NCBI RefSeq assembly: GCF_032854445.1
Contig: NC_088295.1
Span: 27,203,385 to 27,267,384, forward strand
Source: Liolophura sinensis
Taxonomy: Eukaryota; Mollusca; Polyplacophora; Chitonida; Chitonidae
DNA: 64,000 nucleotides
Direction of reading: 5' to 3'
The notes under the pieces are model-generated. The model was not told the DNA's origin, searched no databases, and saw only the letters and a list, made by a program, of their open reading frames with translations. Every line of letters begins with the position of its first letter. Position 1 is the first letter of the stretch. Of the stretch, positions 24,087 through 36,260 are shown piece after piece. Both the position numbers and the translations under genes were made by a program.

Positions 24087-24583
24087 CGTCGGCCGGGCTG
24101 CTAATCCCGTTCACGCCATCCATCGACCATTATTACCAGTCAACATATAAATCTGCATAATACTGAGGTTGTCATCGCTAGATCAGCTGTGCAGTGTATG
24201 TGAGATGTGGTCGCCACTTGCCCCTAAACGGACGACAAAAAGTCGTTCCGGCCTAAGCAGTTTTGGAGCATTTAAAAAAAAAATCAAAAATGGTTCAAAA
24301 CCTGAATCTTGGGATTCCTTGACCACTACATTTATGGTCAAATGACCTTACCGAGAGATTTTACCTGACCCTGTATATACATATATGTAAAGACTTATCT
24401 CCCTTTCAATGGTTGTTAATACTGCCCACCAGGACATGAGCTGGAACAAGCTATAACAGCTAAAACTATGTGTGGTCCACATGCGCCACTGTTTCGTATT
24501 TAAACTTTCTAGTCTACCTCGACTCTGTGATGACATCGGATCAGCCTAGTCGTTTAGTTGCAACCAGGTCTTGTCACAATAAA
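24087..24583 (+). other. Pitx-A 3' untranslated region with candidate poly(A) signal
   Basis: The first AATAAA hexamer I see downstream of the stop on the + strand is at 24578–24583, about 490 bases after the TAA and followed by a GT-containing stretch (TTTGTCTCCTGGTGTTTGTT). This would give a 3' UTR of roughly half a kilobase. Other polyadenylation sites further downstream are possible. Confidence 0.45.
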
Positions 24584-25159
24584 ACTTTGTCTCCTGGTGT
24601 TTGTTAGTGTAGTGAACTAGTGACAATTTTAGCCATAGACAATTCATCGGTCGCCTCATGACGTCATTCACAACTTGCGTCATAAAAGACATCAGCTTTA
24701 GCACGTGGACAGCCTGCTTATTTCCCATTTCCGATAACAGGTTGCTTCCGCTCAAGAACCTTTCAACTTACAGGATAATCCATTTCTGACGTAAGTATTG
24801 ATAAGATTCTGATTGCTTGTGTTTATATCACCAATTTGACTATAATTAACATTACAGAACATATAACCAGATCAACCAATCTATTAACGTGTTTGTGTTA
24901 ATCTTTTGTGACCGTATTCAAAAAATTGCCAAATTATTTTCAAGATTTAATCCTAGTCAATCAATTTTTGTCAAAATATCCTTCATCCTTGATGTAGTCT
25001 TATATGTTGTGCTGAATATATCGATTATCTGCGACACTAAGGAATTCAAACAAATTGATTCAGAAACGTGCATTTTTAGTCAATTTGTATTAGACTGTAC
25101 AATCAACATTCCAGCGACAGCATGTCTGGCCCTTGTCTGGACGACTGCAGATAAAATTG

Positions 25160-25225
25160 TAGATACAGACATTCGTATACCAGCCGTCAACCAATAATGA
25201 CGTTCCAGGTCAATAATCACAAGGT
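25160..25225 (-). repeat. Dispersed ~60-bp module, copy 2
   Basis: On the reverse strand it reads GATTATTGACCTGGAACGTC, then ATTATTGGTTGACGGCTGG, then TATACGAATGTCTGTATC. It is the clearest copy together with that at 28475. The core GGTTGACGGCTGGTATACGA is identical between the two. Confidence 0.75.
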
Positions 25226-25814
25226 CAATTCCAAAAACGACATATAACACAAACCACCAGTGAACCATGTATAAAGCCATGCGTTACTGTTACGTTTTTC
25301 TTCTTTTTAAGTCTCGATCCGATGTTTTCTGTCTTTCGTCAACATTCAACCTTTGGTCTGTCACATAGTTCACACGAATAGGTCACGTGTTGACCAAACG
25401 TGAGAAATTCTAAGTTACGTGTCCTTCATGATGTTGCCGAATTGCTACGCCTTCGCTCTCGCACCCTGTTGATCGGGGATGGGATTCCATCAGGCGTTGT
25501 CCAGCTCCCACCATGCCCTTAATATGTTTTGTGTATGACACTACCCGGGTAGACGATTGCTGTGGTCAAATCAGCGTGCAAAGAATAAACATTTTGCCGG
25601 CCCTCAGCATTTCGCTCGCATACTGGTTTTGGTAAATTATTTAACAGCCAGTTTAGTCATCCTTACACCATTCGACAAGCATTCAAACCATTCATAGAAG
25701 GTCCAAGGTTATCTTAAAGTTCTTAAAGAATTGAGTAACATTAACAAATATAGTACTAGCAAGGTGATGTTTGAAAAAGGAGTCATTTGGAAGTATGCGA
25801 ATCTAAGTGTAAAA

Positions 25815-25870
25815 AGTGTCAACACAGACAATAGCATACCAGCTGTCAAAACCCATCCTGATGTGGGCGT
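25815..25870 (-). repeat. Dispersed ~60-bp module, copy 3
   Basis: The reverse strand reads GATGGGTTTTGACAGCTGG, then TATGCTATTGTCTGTGTTGA. This is a diverged version of the core with the same spacing. Confidence 0.55.
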
Positions 25871-26479
25871 CGTAACAGTTTCAATATACTCATCGTCAAC
25901 CATATATAATGGACGTTACATGACAATAATCGCACGACCAGTTTCCACACAAAAAAAGTTCAGCACAAATTTCTTACAAGTAAGAAAGGATATAAATTCA
26001 GAAATTAGAACGGAGTCATGTAAATGGAGGCAGTCAGCAGTTTTCAATGAAGCCAGAAAGACACAAGGAATGATATAGGCGCGTAAATATATGCATGTAG
26101 TGTTCAAATGTTGCTAGTGTATAAGCTGTCGTTGATCACAAATATGTGTCTCAGTTGCGCTTTGCTTGCAACAGTTCATACATACAGCATTGGCATTGTT
26201 TTCAGGATTTCAGCGTGTAAGGATTTCTTTTAACTATGTTCGTGGCGGTATCGGTACAACATTTTAGCATAATACAGCATTGGTGGATTTGGGCAAAATT
26301 AATCTTGAGTGTCAACTGAATTTCACGTAATTTCATCATTCGATTTTAGCTTCTTTTATAACCAATATGTGCATTTTTACAAGACCTTTTTCTCATTTCT
26401 ATTGACGTAATTCTGCCTAAGCATATGTGTGCTATGAAATAGTAAAATAAATAAGTAAATAAGCAATGGCTAATGATAA

Positions 26480-26960
26480 TGTGCAGTTTTCAAGTAAACT
26501 TTCCCCACATATAGCCTCGCTGCATGGCAACAAAACTTGGCCAGGTGCCCTTCTTGATGGAGAGCCTCGAAAAGAAAAAGTTTCTTACGAAAAAGAATCG
26601 ATTTGTTGATGTTGTGTAAACGTTGTCAGGGAACGCCTCTATGGCGTGGGTGGTTTCCTTGTCAACATGGCCTCCTTTGATGTAGCAATACTGTGTAATC
26701 TGAAGCACCAAATGCTGAGAACAAACAATGGACATTTCCCAAATTCGCCACATGCTTCGAGGCGTTTGAAGTATGTTGGCATCTGCTGTAACGTCTCCAC
26801 ATTCGTACAGACAATGGGAAGACATGAAACGATTCGGTACATTTGGCAAAGCCGAGCTACACCTGGGCTCCGGGCACAACTCACCATCATCAAACAGTGA
26901 TTCGTAGAGCAGATCCCAGCTCCAGCCGTGGTTCTTCTTTATCAGCTATGCAATTCTCTA
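26480..26960. other. GC-richer block open on both strands, unidentified
   Basis: Long frames are open on both strands. On the – strand one frame of about 130–150 codons runs through 26490–26940 (including WDLLYESLFDDGELCPEP and YIKGGHVDKETTHAIEAF). A second – frame and a + frame of 84 codons each are also open. Composition is closer to coding than its flanks, but I recognise no family and no splice sites or starts settle a gene model. A decayed transposon or retrocopy is one option and chance is another. Confidence 0.25.
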
Positions 26961-28474
26961 TTGTGTGAAAAATGTAGGATTTGTGCTGGCCTAGATTTGT
27001 GTGTGCAAGCTTAGCCAGGACCTCAAATCTACTGCAAAGAGCAAGGTCACACGCTTTGATGTTACACGACGAGCTTCTAAATCGTCTTCACTCACAAGAA
27101 ACCCAATGGTGAATTATTGCAAGGAGAATCAACAGAGCTGCCCATTGTGGTGGGGAAGGTCAAACCTTTGTATCTCTCCACGTTATATACTTCGCGTCAG
27201 AGGAAACCTAGCGCAATGTTGCATAATCGAGATATCTCAGTTCAAAATAAGCATAATCACGAAAGTTGAGAAAATCGAAAGATCGACCATATTATCAATG
27301 TTAACTTATTTCTATGACATTTAGCCATATGACTCTGAATTGTACCAATCTTGTATTTTTATATAAAGTATACAATGTTCTTGTCCGTACATTCATCGTG
27401 GAAATCAATACCTGTTTTTGCATTGTTAAAAACTACGGTTTATGGATTGCATAAATAGGCCTATCTACAACATAATATCCTGATCCATCAAACATGCTGG
27501 TAGTTCCTCGATCTTCAATCGCAGTGGTGGTGTTTCATCAAATGGGTTGAGTAGTTGGTGATAAAGATTTCTGATTTAGAATGCGCGATCCGAAAGAATT
27601 TGTACCTAGTATGACCAAAGTGCTTATCTGATTAATGGCATAATGTTTGGGGCTCATTTATGTTCAACAAATGAATGGTTCTTCCTTTACCTCAGATGGG
27701 AAAATTTCCAACCATTATTCATGTCGAAACACTCTTTGTCTCGAAAAGGCTGATACGGAATCATTTCTATATGGCTATATGGCAATCAACCAATTAATTC
27801 AATGCTAATGACTTTAATTTTGTTAAGCGACGCATATTAAAATTTGTTAATATTTATTTTTTCAGGATCCAAGTAACTTTGGTGATACTGTTTGCCGGCA
27901 AACTTGCCTTTGACCTTGACCTTGACCTTAGTCTTCCAGTCGTTCCTCCATCATGCTGTTATCACGTGCCATCCATAGGTAAGCAACATGCATGTAAATG
28001 AATTATTTAGATAATTATCCGAATATGGTAGTTTCTGCTGTGCATTGCGCCGCACCCTTCTTCACCAAAACAGTGAAAACTTGTTGGTTTCTGTTTAAGT
28101 GTTATTCCATATTCCCCTGTCTCTGCAAACTCCACTTTTGATTTGGACAAGTAACAAAGTTTTATTTCATATATTTCTTTTGATACCCTTGGTTGGAATT
28201 ATTTAAAAGCAATACGAGAACTCAGGTCATATAGTTTGTGCGGTAAGCATCATCGCCATCAAATATACCGTGTTATTCTCAAATAAAAGTTGGTGGAAAT
28301 ATGTATATTTTTATGTTAATTATGCTGTAAGTTTCCAAAGTTGAACAACCCATCCGTTTACATGTGTACTTTGACTGGGAAATAAACTTTCTATACTGAG
28401 TCCTCCGTGGCAGTACGACAAGAGTGATAGTTTCAATTTTTAAGTTGTAAACTATCGAAGGGTGCCATGGGAAT
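26961..28474. other. Gene-free stretch
   Basis: No gene is supported. A 107-codon open frame at 27001–27324 has no domain. The tract CTTTGACCTTGACCTTGACC near 27910 is a small TGACCT direct repeat, which resembles nuclear-receptor half-sites (TGACCT) spaced by 0–1 base, but its function is unknown. Confidence 0.4.
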
Positions 28475-28655
28475 TGGCCATGCCACTATTGACCCGAAAC
28501 GTCCTTATTGGTTGACGGCTGGTATACGAATCTCTCTGTCGACTTATAGGAACCTCTCAACATGTAGTAGCTGTGACATAAGTCCAGCTTATGTCAGCTT
28601 CCTCTCGAGGCGTATGTGGGAATGTTGGCCAGCAACATGCGGACATGTATATCTT
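28475..28655 (+). mobile_element. Chimeric element: ~60-bp module fused to SINE body
   Basis: The left part carries the dispersed module (CACTATTGACCCGAAACGTC, then TTATTGGTTGACGGCTGG and TATACGAATC). The right part continues directly into segments of the SINE family: AAGTCCAGCTTATGTCAGC, TTCCTCTCGAGGCGTATGTG and CCAGCAACATGCGGA. These match the AGTTCAAGTCCAGCTCATGC…TCGTACATGGGAAGGCC body of the copy at 37460. The fusion suggests the module can replace the tRNA-like head, although nested insertion is also possible. Confidence 0.6.
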
Positions 28656-30139
28656 ACTAAAATTGGGTTTACGATCCAATAACAGCAATAAAAACAAGTC
28701 CTAGAGAATCTTTGTCCGCATAACTGACACAATATTTGTGGAATACGCTTATTTATACCTTTTTACTGTTACAAAATTCTTTTGCTTCTGCGATCTTTGT
28801 ACCAGACGCGCTTATAATGTCGGTGGATTTGCTTTACCATTAAACCTTGAATCCTTTCTCTGAGTGCCCTGCATGCCTTAATCAGTTTGGTATTGATTAT
28901 GCTGACAAATCGAGCTGTTTGGTGGCATAGTGCAGTTGACCTTACCTGGAGCTTATAAACGAGCATATATTCCCTTTAATAACATTTTCTTTTTCATTTC
29001 AGATACATCCTTGGCAAAGAGCGAATGAACTGAGATGTTTGGGGGAAATTGCTTTCAAGTTATATCAGTATTATATAATCCACGTCAAAATGGGATGTGA
29101 ATTGTTCTACGCATAGATTATACGGCATGTACTATTTATGCCAAGACCACTTCATTCGTAAGACATGTATGTAGGTTAATGGGACCAGGTGAATGAGGTT
29201 AATTTCTATAGGTGTTGATTGTAAATGTTTTCTTTGATGACTGGATGACTGGAAATTTCTGCCTGTATATAAATCATACTGTCATAAGCTGCCAACTTTA
29301 TAACTTGAGAAGGTTATAATTTATAATTAAGGAATAAAATGCTGAAGGTGAAATTGCTGTTTGGTGTCTTTTATATGAGAATGTTAAGAGGCTCTTAAAT
29401 TGCTGCACGATGCTCACAAAGTCTACGAGCGTGTTTCAAATGAGAAAAACTTTATGAAGTAATTATATTTGAACTAAATCTAGACGAAACAGTTATGGTT
29501 TACAATTCCTTATAGCCTTTTAATGATCCACGAAGCAATTTGTTTTTTGTTGTTGTTTTTTTGTCTTTTTTTCCCTTTTTTAAAAATAATTATTCACCAG
29601 AGACATCAAAGTCTTGGAGATGAACACAAGATTTTGGAGCATAACATTATGAATTAGAACAAGTATTCCAACTTCATTTTCCTTGCAATTATACGGACGC
29701 CAAACACATACTTGCACAGGTTTTTTGGTGTTACTGGCTAAAGACAGTTACTTTAGTATTAACTTATTTATTTGATTGGTACAATTACTTTAGTAGACAG
29801 TAGGACTAATCTTATGGAGAGTTGAATATAGGCAACAAGTTAAAGACACAGACTGCAGTTGATAAGTTATAGTTAATCAGAATATCTATCACAGCTGTGT
29901 ATTGTGGATGTTTTCCATAGATGGACACTGAAGAAGTTGTAACTGAAGAAATGTGAGAAGTTTAAGGCATCGAGACAAAATATCTCCTGACGACGGGGGA
30001 TAATCCAGCTGCTCCATCGTTGTCACTTTGACATGTTAATCCCCTGCTGACGGATGTGAGGATTGATCTGTTATGTCATGCAAGATTGACGTTTGACTGA
30101 GTCTCTCTTATGGTCACATCTTGTTCACTGTAGTGACGG
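28656..30139. other. Gene-free AT-rich stretch
   Basis: No gene is visible. A short TTATTTATTTGATTGGTAC at about 29763 looks like an isolated reversed SINE tail. A T-rich tract lies at 29540–29582. Confidence 0.45.
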
Positions 30140-30205
30140 AATTCAAGTCCGACATTCGAATACCACTCGTAAACCATAACCGGGCGTCCTAAGAGGATAG
30201 TCGGA
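30140..30205 (-). repeat. Dispersed ~60-bp module, copy 4
   Basis: The reverse strand reads GGTTATGGTTTACGAGTGG, then TATTCGAATGTCGGACTTGA. The adjoining GGACTTGAATTCCGTCAC has some resemblance to the SINE B-box region. It lies just upstream of the minisatellite at 30247. Confidence 0.6.
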
Positions 30206-30246
30206 AGACCGATTTCCAAAATGACCTAAAACACTGACTCAAGAGT

Positions 30247-30563
30247 ATATTTGATACTTTCAGATCTCGTCGGGTGTTTGGTAGTTTCAGATCTCGTCGG
30301 GTATATTTGATACTTTCACATCTTGTCGGGTATATTTGATAGTTTAACATCTCGTCGGGTATATTTGATAGTTTCACATCTCGTCGGGTATATTTGATAG
30401 TTTCGCATCTCGTCGGGTATATTTGATACTTTCACATCTTGTCGGGTATATTTGGTACTTTCACATCTGGTAGGGTATATTTGTTAGTTTCACATCTCGC
30501 TGGGTATATTTGATAGTTTCACATCTGGTGGGGTATATTCGATGGTTCTACATCTCGTCGGGT
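30247..30563. repeat. 29-bp minisatellite, 11 units
   Basis: Tandem units of 29 bp run from ATATTTGATAGTTTCACA to the unit end TCTCGTCGGGT. Ten units are 29 bp and the second is 27 bp, which sums exactly to the 317-bp span. Variants include ACTTTC/AGTTTC and CTCGTCGGGT/CTGGTGGGGT. A partial unit follows to about 30575. Units near the right end are the most diverged, as expected for array edges. Confidence 0.95.
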
Positions 30564-30639
30564 ATTTGGTACTTGGCAGTTTGCTTGGTTGGAGTTTTTG
30601 CTTGGAGTTATTGACATGATGTCGATTATATCATGATTT

Positions 30640-30845
30640 TGATTTTGATTTTATTACTGTTTAACGCCATACTCAAGAATATTTCATTAAGCCTAATGGC
30701 AGTCAGTGTATATGGGTTAAACGTCCCACCTTTGGCAAGTTCCTGATTTACATTTAGATATATTCACACCACATTGGCTGAAGATAAGCGATCTTGTAAC
30801 GCTGCGCAAGTCTTATTGTCACCAACTCTCCACAAGCAAGGAAAG
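30640..30845 (-). mobile_element. Degenerate SINE, reverse
   Basis: The left edge reads GATTTTATTACTGTTTAACG, then CCATACTCAAGAATATTTCA, the reversed family 3' end. Downstream come TGGCAGTCAGTGTATATGGG and CCTTTGGCAAGTTCCTGA, which differ from the GCCAGCATTATGG body, so this is likely another subfamily. The right boundary is approximate. Confidence 0.55.
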
Positions 30846-31599
30846 TGAGGTGAAAATCTACAAATTCTCTGTCCAAGGACCCAATGCCGGCATATTTGCA
30901 GTGGAACAGTATGCTAAAGACGTTAACGTTGCGTTAAACTGTGCAGTATAAATACACCGGACAAACCAATACATGTCTGAAGTATATGGCATTTGTATGT
31001 AGTTGTTAGTGAATGGTTAGTTCTGGTTTTTAACCTAACTGTTATGGCTCAGTGTGTTTAGATTTTATACCATAATCACACATGTATACCACATTTATAT
31101 TCATGAAAAGATACGACCGTGACATAAATAAAAGATGCTCTTCTACCTTAACCACAGTCACCAAACTCACGTTAAAATGACATTTTAGAGTTTAAAACCA
31201 CTAGTGCAAGCATGCGACACAAAACTTCTATTAGAGATGACCTGTGACTCCGTAAAATATCTTCTTGAGTGACAGTTAAAAATGTGTTGCTGGCTGAACA
31301 CATAACAAATGGCTAGCCTTATCCATGGATAACAACTTCTTCATTTATTGGTAACGACGTGTCGAATAACTTCATAATTTTGTCTCAGAATCCATACAAA
31401 ACCATCGTCACCAGGAAATTTTATGCAAAAAATCCTTTTGTCACATAAAGGGAAAAACAAAGGACACATTCATGAGTATAGAACAGAAAGTATGAATGCG
31501 TCTTGAGTGCTCAACGGGTTATAGTTCCACGAAGATAAGTGTTTCATCTAACCGATTAAAGGACGAGTTTTGTTGTCTAAGTCTTGTAATTTACTGGTA

Positions 31600-31727
31600 G
31601 TTTGACAACGTGCTCGAGAATATTTCGCCTCGATGTGACTTATACTGGTGTAACTATGGGAACAGGACACCCACAAGTACAAGCATGCATGCAACACCTT
31701 ATGTCACTGAACCAATGAGCCACTGTG
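31600..31727 (-). mobile_element. Degenerate SINE, reverse
   Basis: GTGCTCGAGAATATTTCGCC, then GTGACTTATACTGGTG, is a diverged reversed 3' end, and CAATGAGCCACTGTG at the right edge looks like a reversed tRNA-type A box (GTGGCTCA). Low sequence conservation in the middle. Confidence 0.45.
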
Positions 31728-32684
31728 TTTTTGGGGACAAAAACTTTGTGCCTATAACCATATAGCTGTCATATATCAGCATGTATAGAATGGTATCTTT
31801 TCCTGTATACATTTATATTGTTCTTGGATGTAACCATGCAGCGAAATGAATTGACTACAGTGGGTGATGCGAACTCCCTTGCGACAAGACTAGACGAACG
31901 CAGTAAAGCCTTTAAGCCTATGTAATTTTAACGGCCCGGTGGGACAGTAATCTTGTCATAGAAGCAGTAATTAGATGGTGAGAAGGAAATGATCAAACTT
32001 ATTTACAGTGACAGTGAACACGAGGGACGTGCGCATCGGTTGTCACCGCTACTTCACATGCACACAGTATGGACGGATGACGTCCAAACTTGACATATAT
32101 AACCGTATACTATATTAAGTACTGACTATATTCCCACAATCAGATTTTTAAACCAGAGCATTTGAAAATATTCCCAGAGTCGGAGATCCAAATCGTCCAA
32201 AACTACACTACAACAAAGGCACTATTACTGTGTATATATACTGGTAATTTTACACTCCTTTTACACTCCGATTCATCCATGGATAAATAAAGCTTCATAT
32301 TTCTGACACATAGGATTCGTATATGGGATACACGATAGACAAGGAACGAGGGTGTATAGAGGTTATATTGGCAAATGCGGTGCACTGAGGTGATATATCT
32401 TTCAAATCACGTCAATAGTCTAGCATGGCCGTCAGTGTCGGATATTCGACAAGAAATATAACATGAAATACACATTTTTTTTTTAGCAAATAGCTGATCA
32501 GTTTTGTAAGATATAATTACCTCTCCACAAACTTTCTAATCTTTCGTTATTTTAAGATCTCCAACACAAACAGGAAAAAATTAAAGGCTTAAACAATTTC
32601 GAAGCGAAAAGCGCTCAAAAGCACATGGGAGTTCCTCACGGACTTCCCAGCTGACTGCTTTTACCATTTCATTGTGTAAGCAAA

Positions 32685-32716
32685 ATAGTTTAGAGTATAG
32701 GGCAATAAACATCAAG

Positions 32717-32755
<39 letters not shown>

Positions 32756-32756
32756 G
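32685..32756 (+). repeat. SINE tail followed by (AAAT)n
   Basis: TTTAGAGTATAGGGCAATAA, then ACATCAAGT, resembles the SINE 3' end (GAGTACGGCGTAAAACATCA) and runs into about ten AAAT units. The microsatellite probably grew from the element's tail. Confidence 0.65.
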
Positions 32757-35700
32757 CAACGCTTCTTATACTTCGAATCTATATGATTTAGCAAATATCT
32801 AAACTGAACCCTACAAGCTTAGACTTCAACTGTGTAAATCCTTCAACTGTAGGACTTATATTCAGGCTGAAACAATCCCGGATGTGATTGTCCAATCTTC
32901 GTCCGCATATCCAAGTATTCCCTGGTGATATGGCCGCCATATTGATCTCAATCAGAATTCGATGTTTGCCCAAAAACAAGATGAACTAGATCATTCAGGC
33001 GAATGATTTCACAGAGATGAATCCAAGCCAAAAATATGTTCTGTCCATCAGAATGTGACTGAGTACCACTGCGACCATCTTCAAAGCTTGTGGGGTCGTC
33101 TGTGACGAACGCTATTAAATTCGATGGCCAAACACAATCCAGTGTCCATTTGTTCTGTCGATATCCAAGAACATAATGAGGAATGAGTCAGTTTTGTATA
33201 AAATAGCTAATTCTCTTTTGAAAAGGCTCATGTACTGCGATTGATCAGATACACAACACGTCGCATATTCCCAAAAATAATAAGTCACAGCTTTACAGAA
33301 TATGGAAGCAAAAATGTTGACTATATAACATCAGTGCTTTTCATGTTTTTCTTACGGGCACACCATCCAGTCATCCACAATACATGCACTGACCGTGCAA
33401 GTAGTAAAAATGTGTATCAGACACAAATCTAGGCAATGATGAAAAGGTATACGATAATGGTGAGAGCGCTAAATGAAAAGACTCCATATCATACGTGAAA
33501 CTGATGAAGAAAGCGTTTTAAGAAATAATGTAAATTAATTAGACGTTCTTGTCGAACACACTAGACGACTCGATGACAACAAGTGTCAAACACTCAGTAC
33601 AATAAAATAAACCCATCAGGGATAGTGAATTACTGTCAAGGTTATCCTGTAAATGCGGCTGTACCTTTTAGCTGCCATACAGTTAACCATTCATCCTCAT
33701 TTATACAGATCGTGTACTGTTCTGCATGATGTTACAATCGCGTGGTACCAATTTATCTATAGTATGGTCATGATAGTGAAAGGTCATGACAGGCAGAGGA
33801 AGATCTTTAACCTTAATGATTTAATATCTTTCATAATCCAGACCAGATCGTCTTAGTTGGTGTATCTTACATGCAATACAGGCAGAGTAGTCAGTCTACT
33901 TTAAAGATCGTACACGTGCTGCAATTGCAGCTTGCGTTTGTCTGTTTCGTCGCCATGTTAAAGATAAAAACTTATGAAACTCAGTTGTTGCATTTCTCCG
34001 AACCAGTGCAAAATCTGAAGTGAATCTTTCCAGCACACTTTTTTCGCAACCGTTAACAATTCTGCACATATCAGTAGCACTTACATTGTGTACAATGTGT
34101 GAAACAAAATGTATTTATTGACTACGTCTGTTCCAGTCGCCGTTTTACAGACTGTACAGCGCATGCGTTAAATTCGACCCTTCCTGTGAGGCAGTCCTGT
34201 ATATTGCGGAGAGACTAGGTGATGACACACAACAGATGGCCGCGCATGCTCCCTCGCATTCCTTTATATCTTGTCGAGTTCATTAACGGGAGGAACGAGG
34301 CCCGTGGGAAATGGGTTATTGCGACATTTAGCCTACCTATAACTCGACGATAGATTACCAAACTCTCTTAATACCTTAATCGACTTAAACAGACGAGAGG
34401 GGCCCCCGCATCTTCTGAATTAGACAGCCACGGTTGCTGTATTTAAAGACGGCGTTGATAAAAGTCACCACAAATGTCTTGATTATAATCAGGTATGTGT
34501 TTATGCACAGAACTTTGCTGTACATGACTTGGAGAAATGTGGTTTTTGTGCATATACACTTGCATTTAATTATGTTCAGTTTTGGTTTTTGGCATCTGTA
34601 AACAGAAAAGATCAGGTATAGCAAACACATACACCAAAGTGAATTTAAACCATTACTATTTCAGCTGTTTGCTAGTACAAAACGGTAGATCGAAGTGTTT
34701 TCTCTGTGTGAAGTGAAATAAAACACTAAATTACTCAAAATGGTTCTAGATTTTTAATAAGATAGATATAATATTAAAATATTAAACTCTAACGTGACAA
34801 GCGACATTTTTTTAAATTTTAATTTGCTTACTGAACCCGGCATTTCATCGCAACTGGGAAACTGATGGTATCAGCATCACTTTGTTATCAGTGTTTAATT
34901 TGCTCACTCTCGCATAGTAATAATAAAACGGGAAAGGCTTATGTATTTACCATCTGTTTACGCCAAAAATCTATGCGAGGGACAAATATTAGTTGTACAT
35001 AAAGAAAAACATTTTACATTTAGTTAGATTTTTAAGATAATTATGAAGTCATGTATATTTTAGTTGATTTAAACGACTGCATATTCATCCGTAAATCAAG
35101 AAAGTTGAGTAACAGCAGCCTGTTTCAACACCCCTGACAGGCTTCAGTGCTCTTCAAACGGGAGATAACTCCTTCTGATATATGCAAGTTGAACAGTTCA
35201 AGTGGAATCAGATTTTCACCGATACCACCAACACATGCATCTAAGCCATGTGTGACATATATTTTCCTTTTTGGTGGTTATTTTCCTCTGTATCTATAGA
35301 AATAATATTTGACTGGATATTCCTTTGCCGTGTTAGGGAATAGAGTAGTATGTAGAGTATTACAGTGCATATATGTATTTCACTTTATGACTGACACAAC
35401 ATTAAGTTTTATCACAACGCTGTTACAATTGTATGATCATTTGTATGTAATATTGAGTCCCAGCGAACTTCAAAATGAATTAGACCACAATTAAACATAC
35501 TGTATAATAATTGCATCTGTATTATTCATAGCATAAGAATGGAACACAGTTTAGTTTTGTAATACTGCCAAAGCACAATATGTTTTTATTTGCGCCAGGG
35601 TATAACAAGTTTCATTATATCAGTAAGATAATGTCGCCTACTAATTGGAGATGCGAGGTTAAAATTCAAAGGAGTTAACTCCTCCTGACCATGTTTGCAG

Positions 35701-35879
35701 TAGGTGGCGCGCGGGTTGATTGATTAAGTCCGACCATTATTTGCTTAATCCAAAACGAACAAAATGCTACACTAGATGAAAGCAGTTTTGTATTAATGAA
35801 TATAGAGCAGAGCACGTTTTGCCAAACATTGATACAACACGTCAATTCTCGTCTTCTATTTCTTAAAGCAGTCGTATTC
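32757..35879. other. Gene-free stretch
   Basis: No gene, RNA gene or mobile element is recognised. Open frames are 81 codons or fewer. The stretch at 34130–34400 is less AT-rich than its surroundings and could be regulatory, but carries no specific signal. Confidence 0.45.
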
Positions 35880-36260
35880 GGAAGAGGTCGTCACTTGTAT
35901 TGGGTACTTCCGTGCGGCTGCCCCCTCGTGTCAATATTTGCCTTGTAATCCCATTTAATTAACCCGTGCAACCATTAGCTCGCGCAATTTGATCAGAATT
36001 TGTTTTCGACTGGCATTAAGAGCGATCGGCGGCCGTCCATTGAGACATTATGAGATATTTATGTGCCAAATAAATCCTGCGAGTAACCGACTCAATATTA
36101 TAGCCGATTTCTCATTTTCTTCCAGCTGAATTTCATTACTGAGGTCACGGGTAAATATACCGCCTCAAGTGGGACGATTTCAAATACGACATGGCGTAGG
36201 ACCATCTTCTGTAATCCGCCATTAACACTGAACAGGATACGGAAATAGACTAGCCATGAT
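35880..36260. promoter_or_regulatory. Candidate cis-regulatory block 1 in the interval
   Basis: A compact, non-repetitive, GC-elevated block with dense homeodomain-type sites: TTGTAATCCCATTTAATTAA near 35945, ACCATTAGCTCGCG near 35970, and CTGTAATCCGCC near 36211. TAATCC is the preferred site of K50 homeodomains such as Pitx and Otx, so cross-regulation is conceivable. Composition and context are the only evidence. Confidence 0.35.

Larger units (their letters stand above)
24584..26479. other. Gene-free start of the Pitx-A/Pitx-B interval
   Basis: No gene is supported. It contains two reverse-oriented copies of the dispersed ~60-bp module (25160–25225 and 25815–25870). Open frames of 115 codons or fewer overlap those repeats or lack any domain. 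Confidence 0.5.

Noticed and set aside
30247-30563. Regular repeats, considered as a CRISPR array
   Set aside because: The 29-bp units are directly adjacent with no unique spacers, and the genome is eukaryotic. It is a minisatellite.
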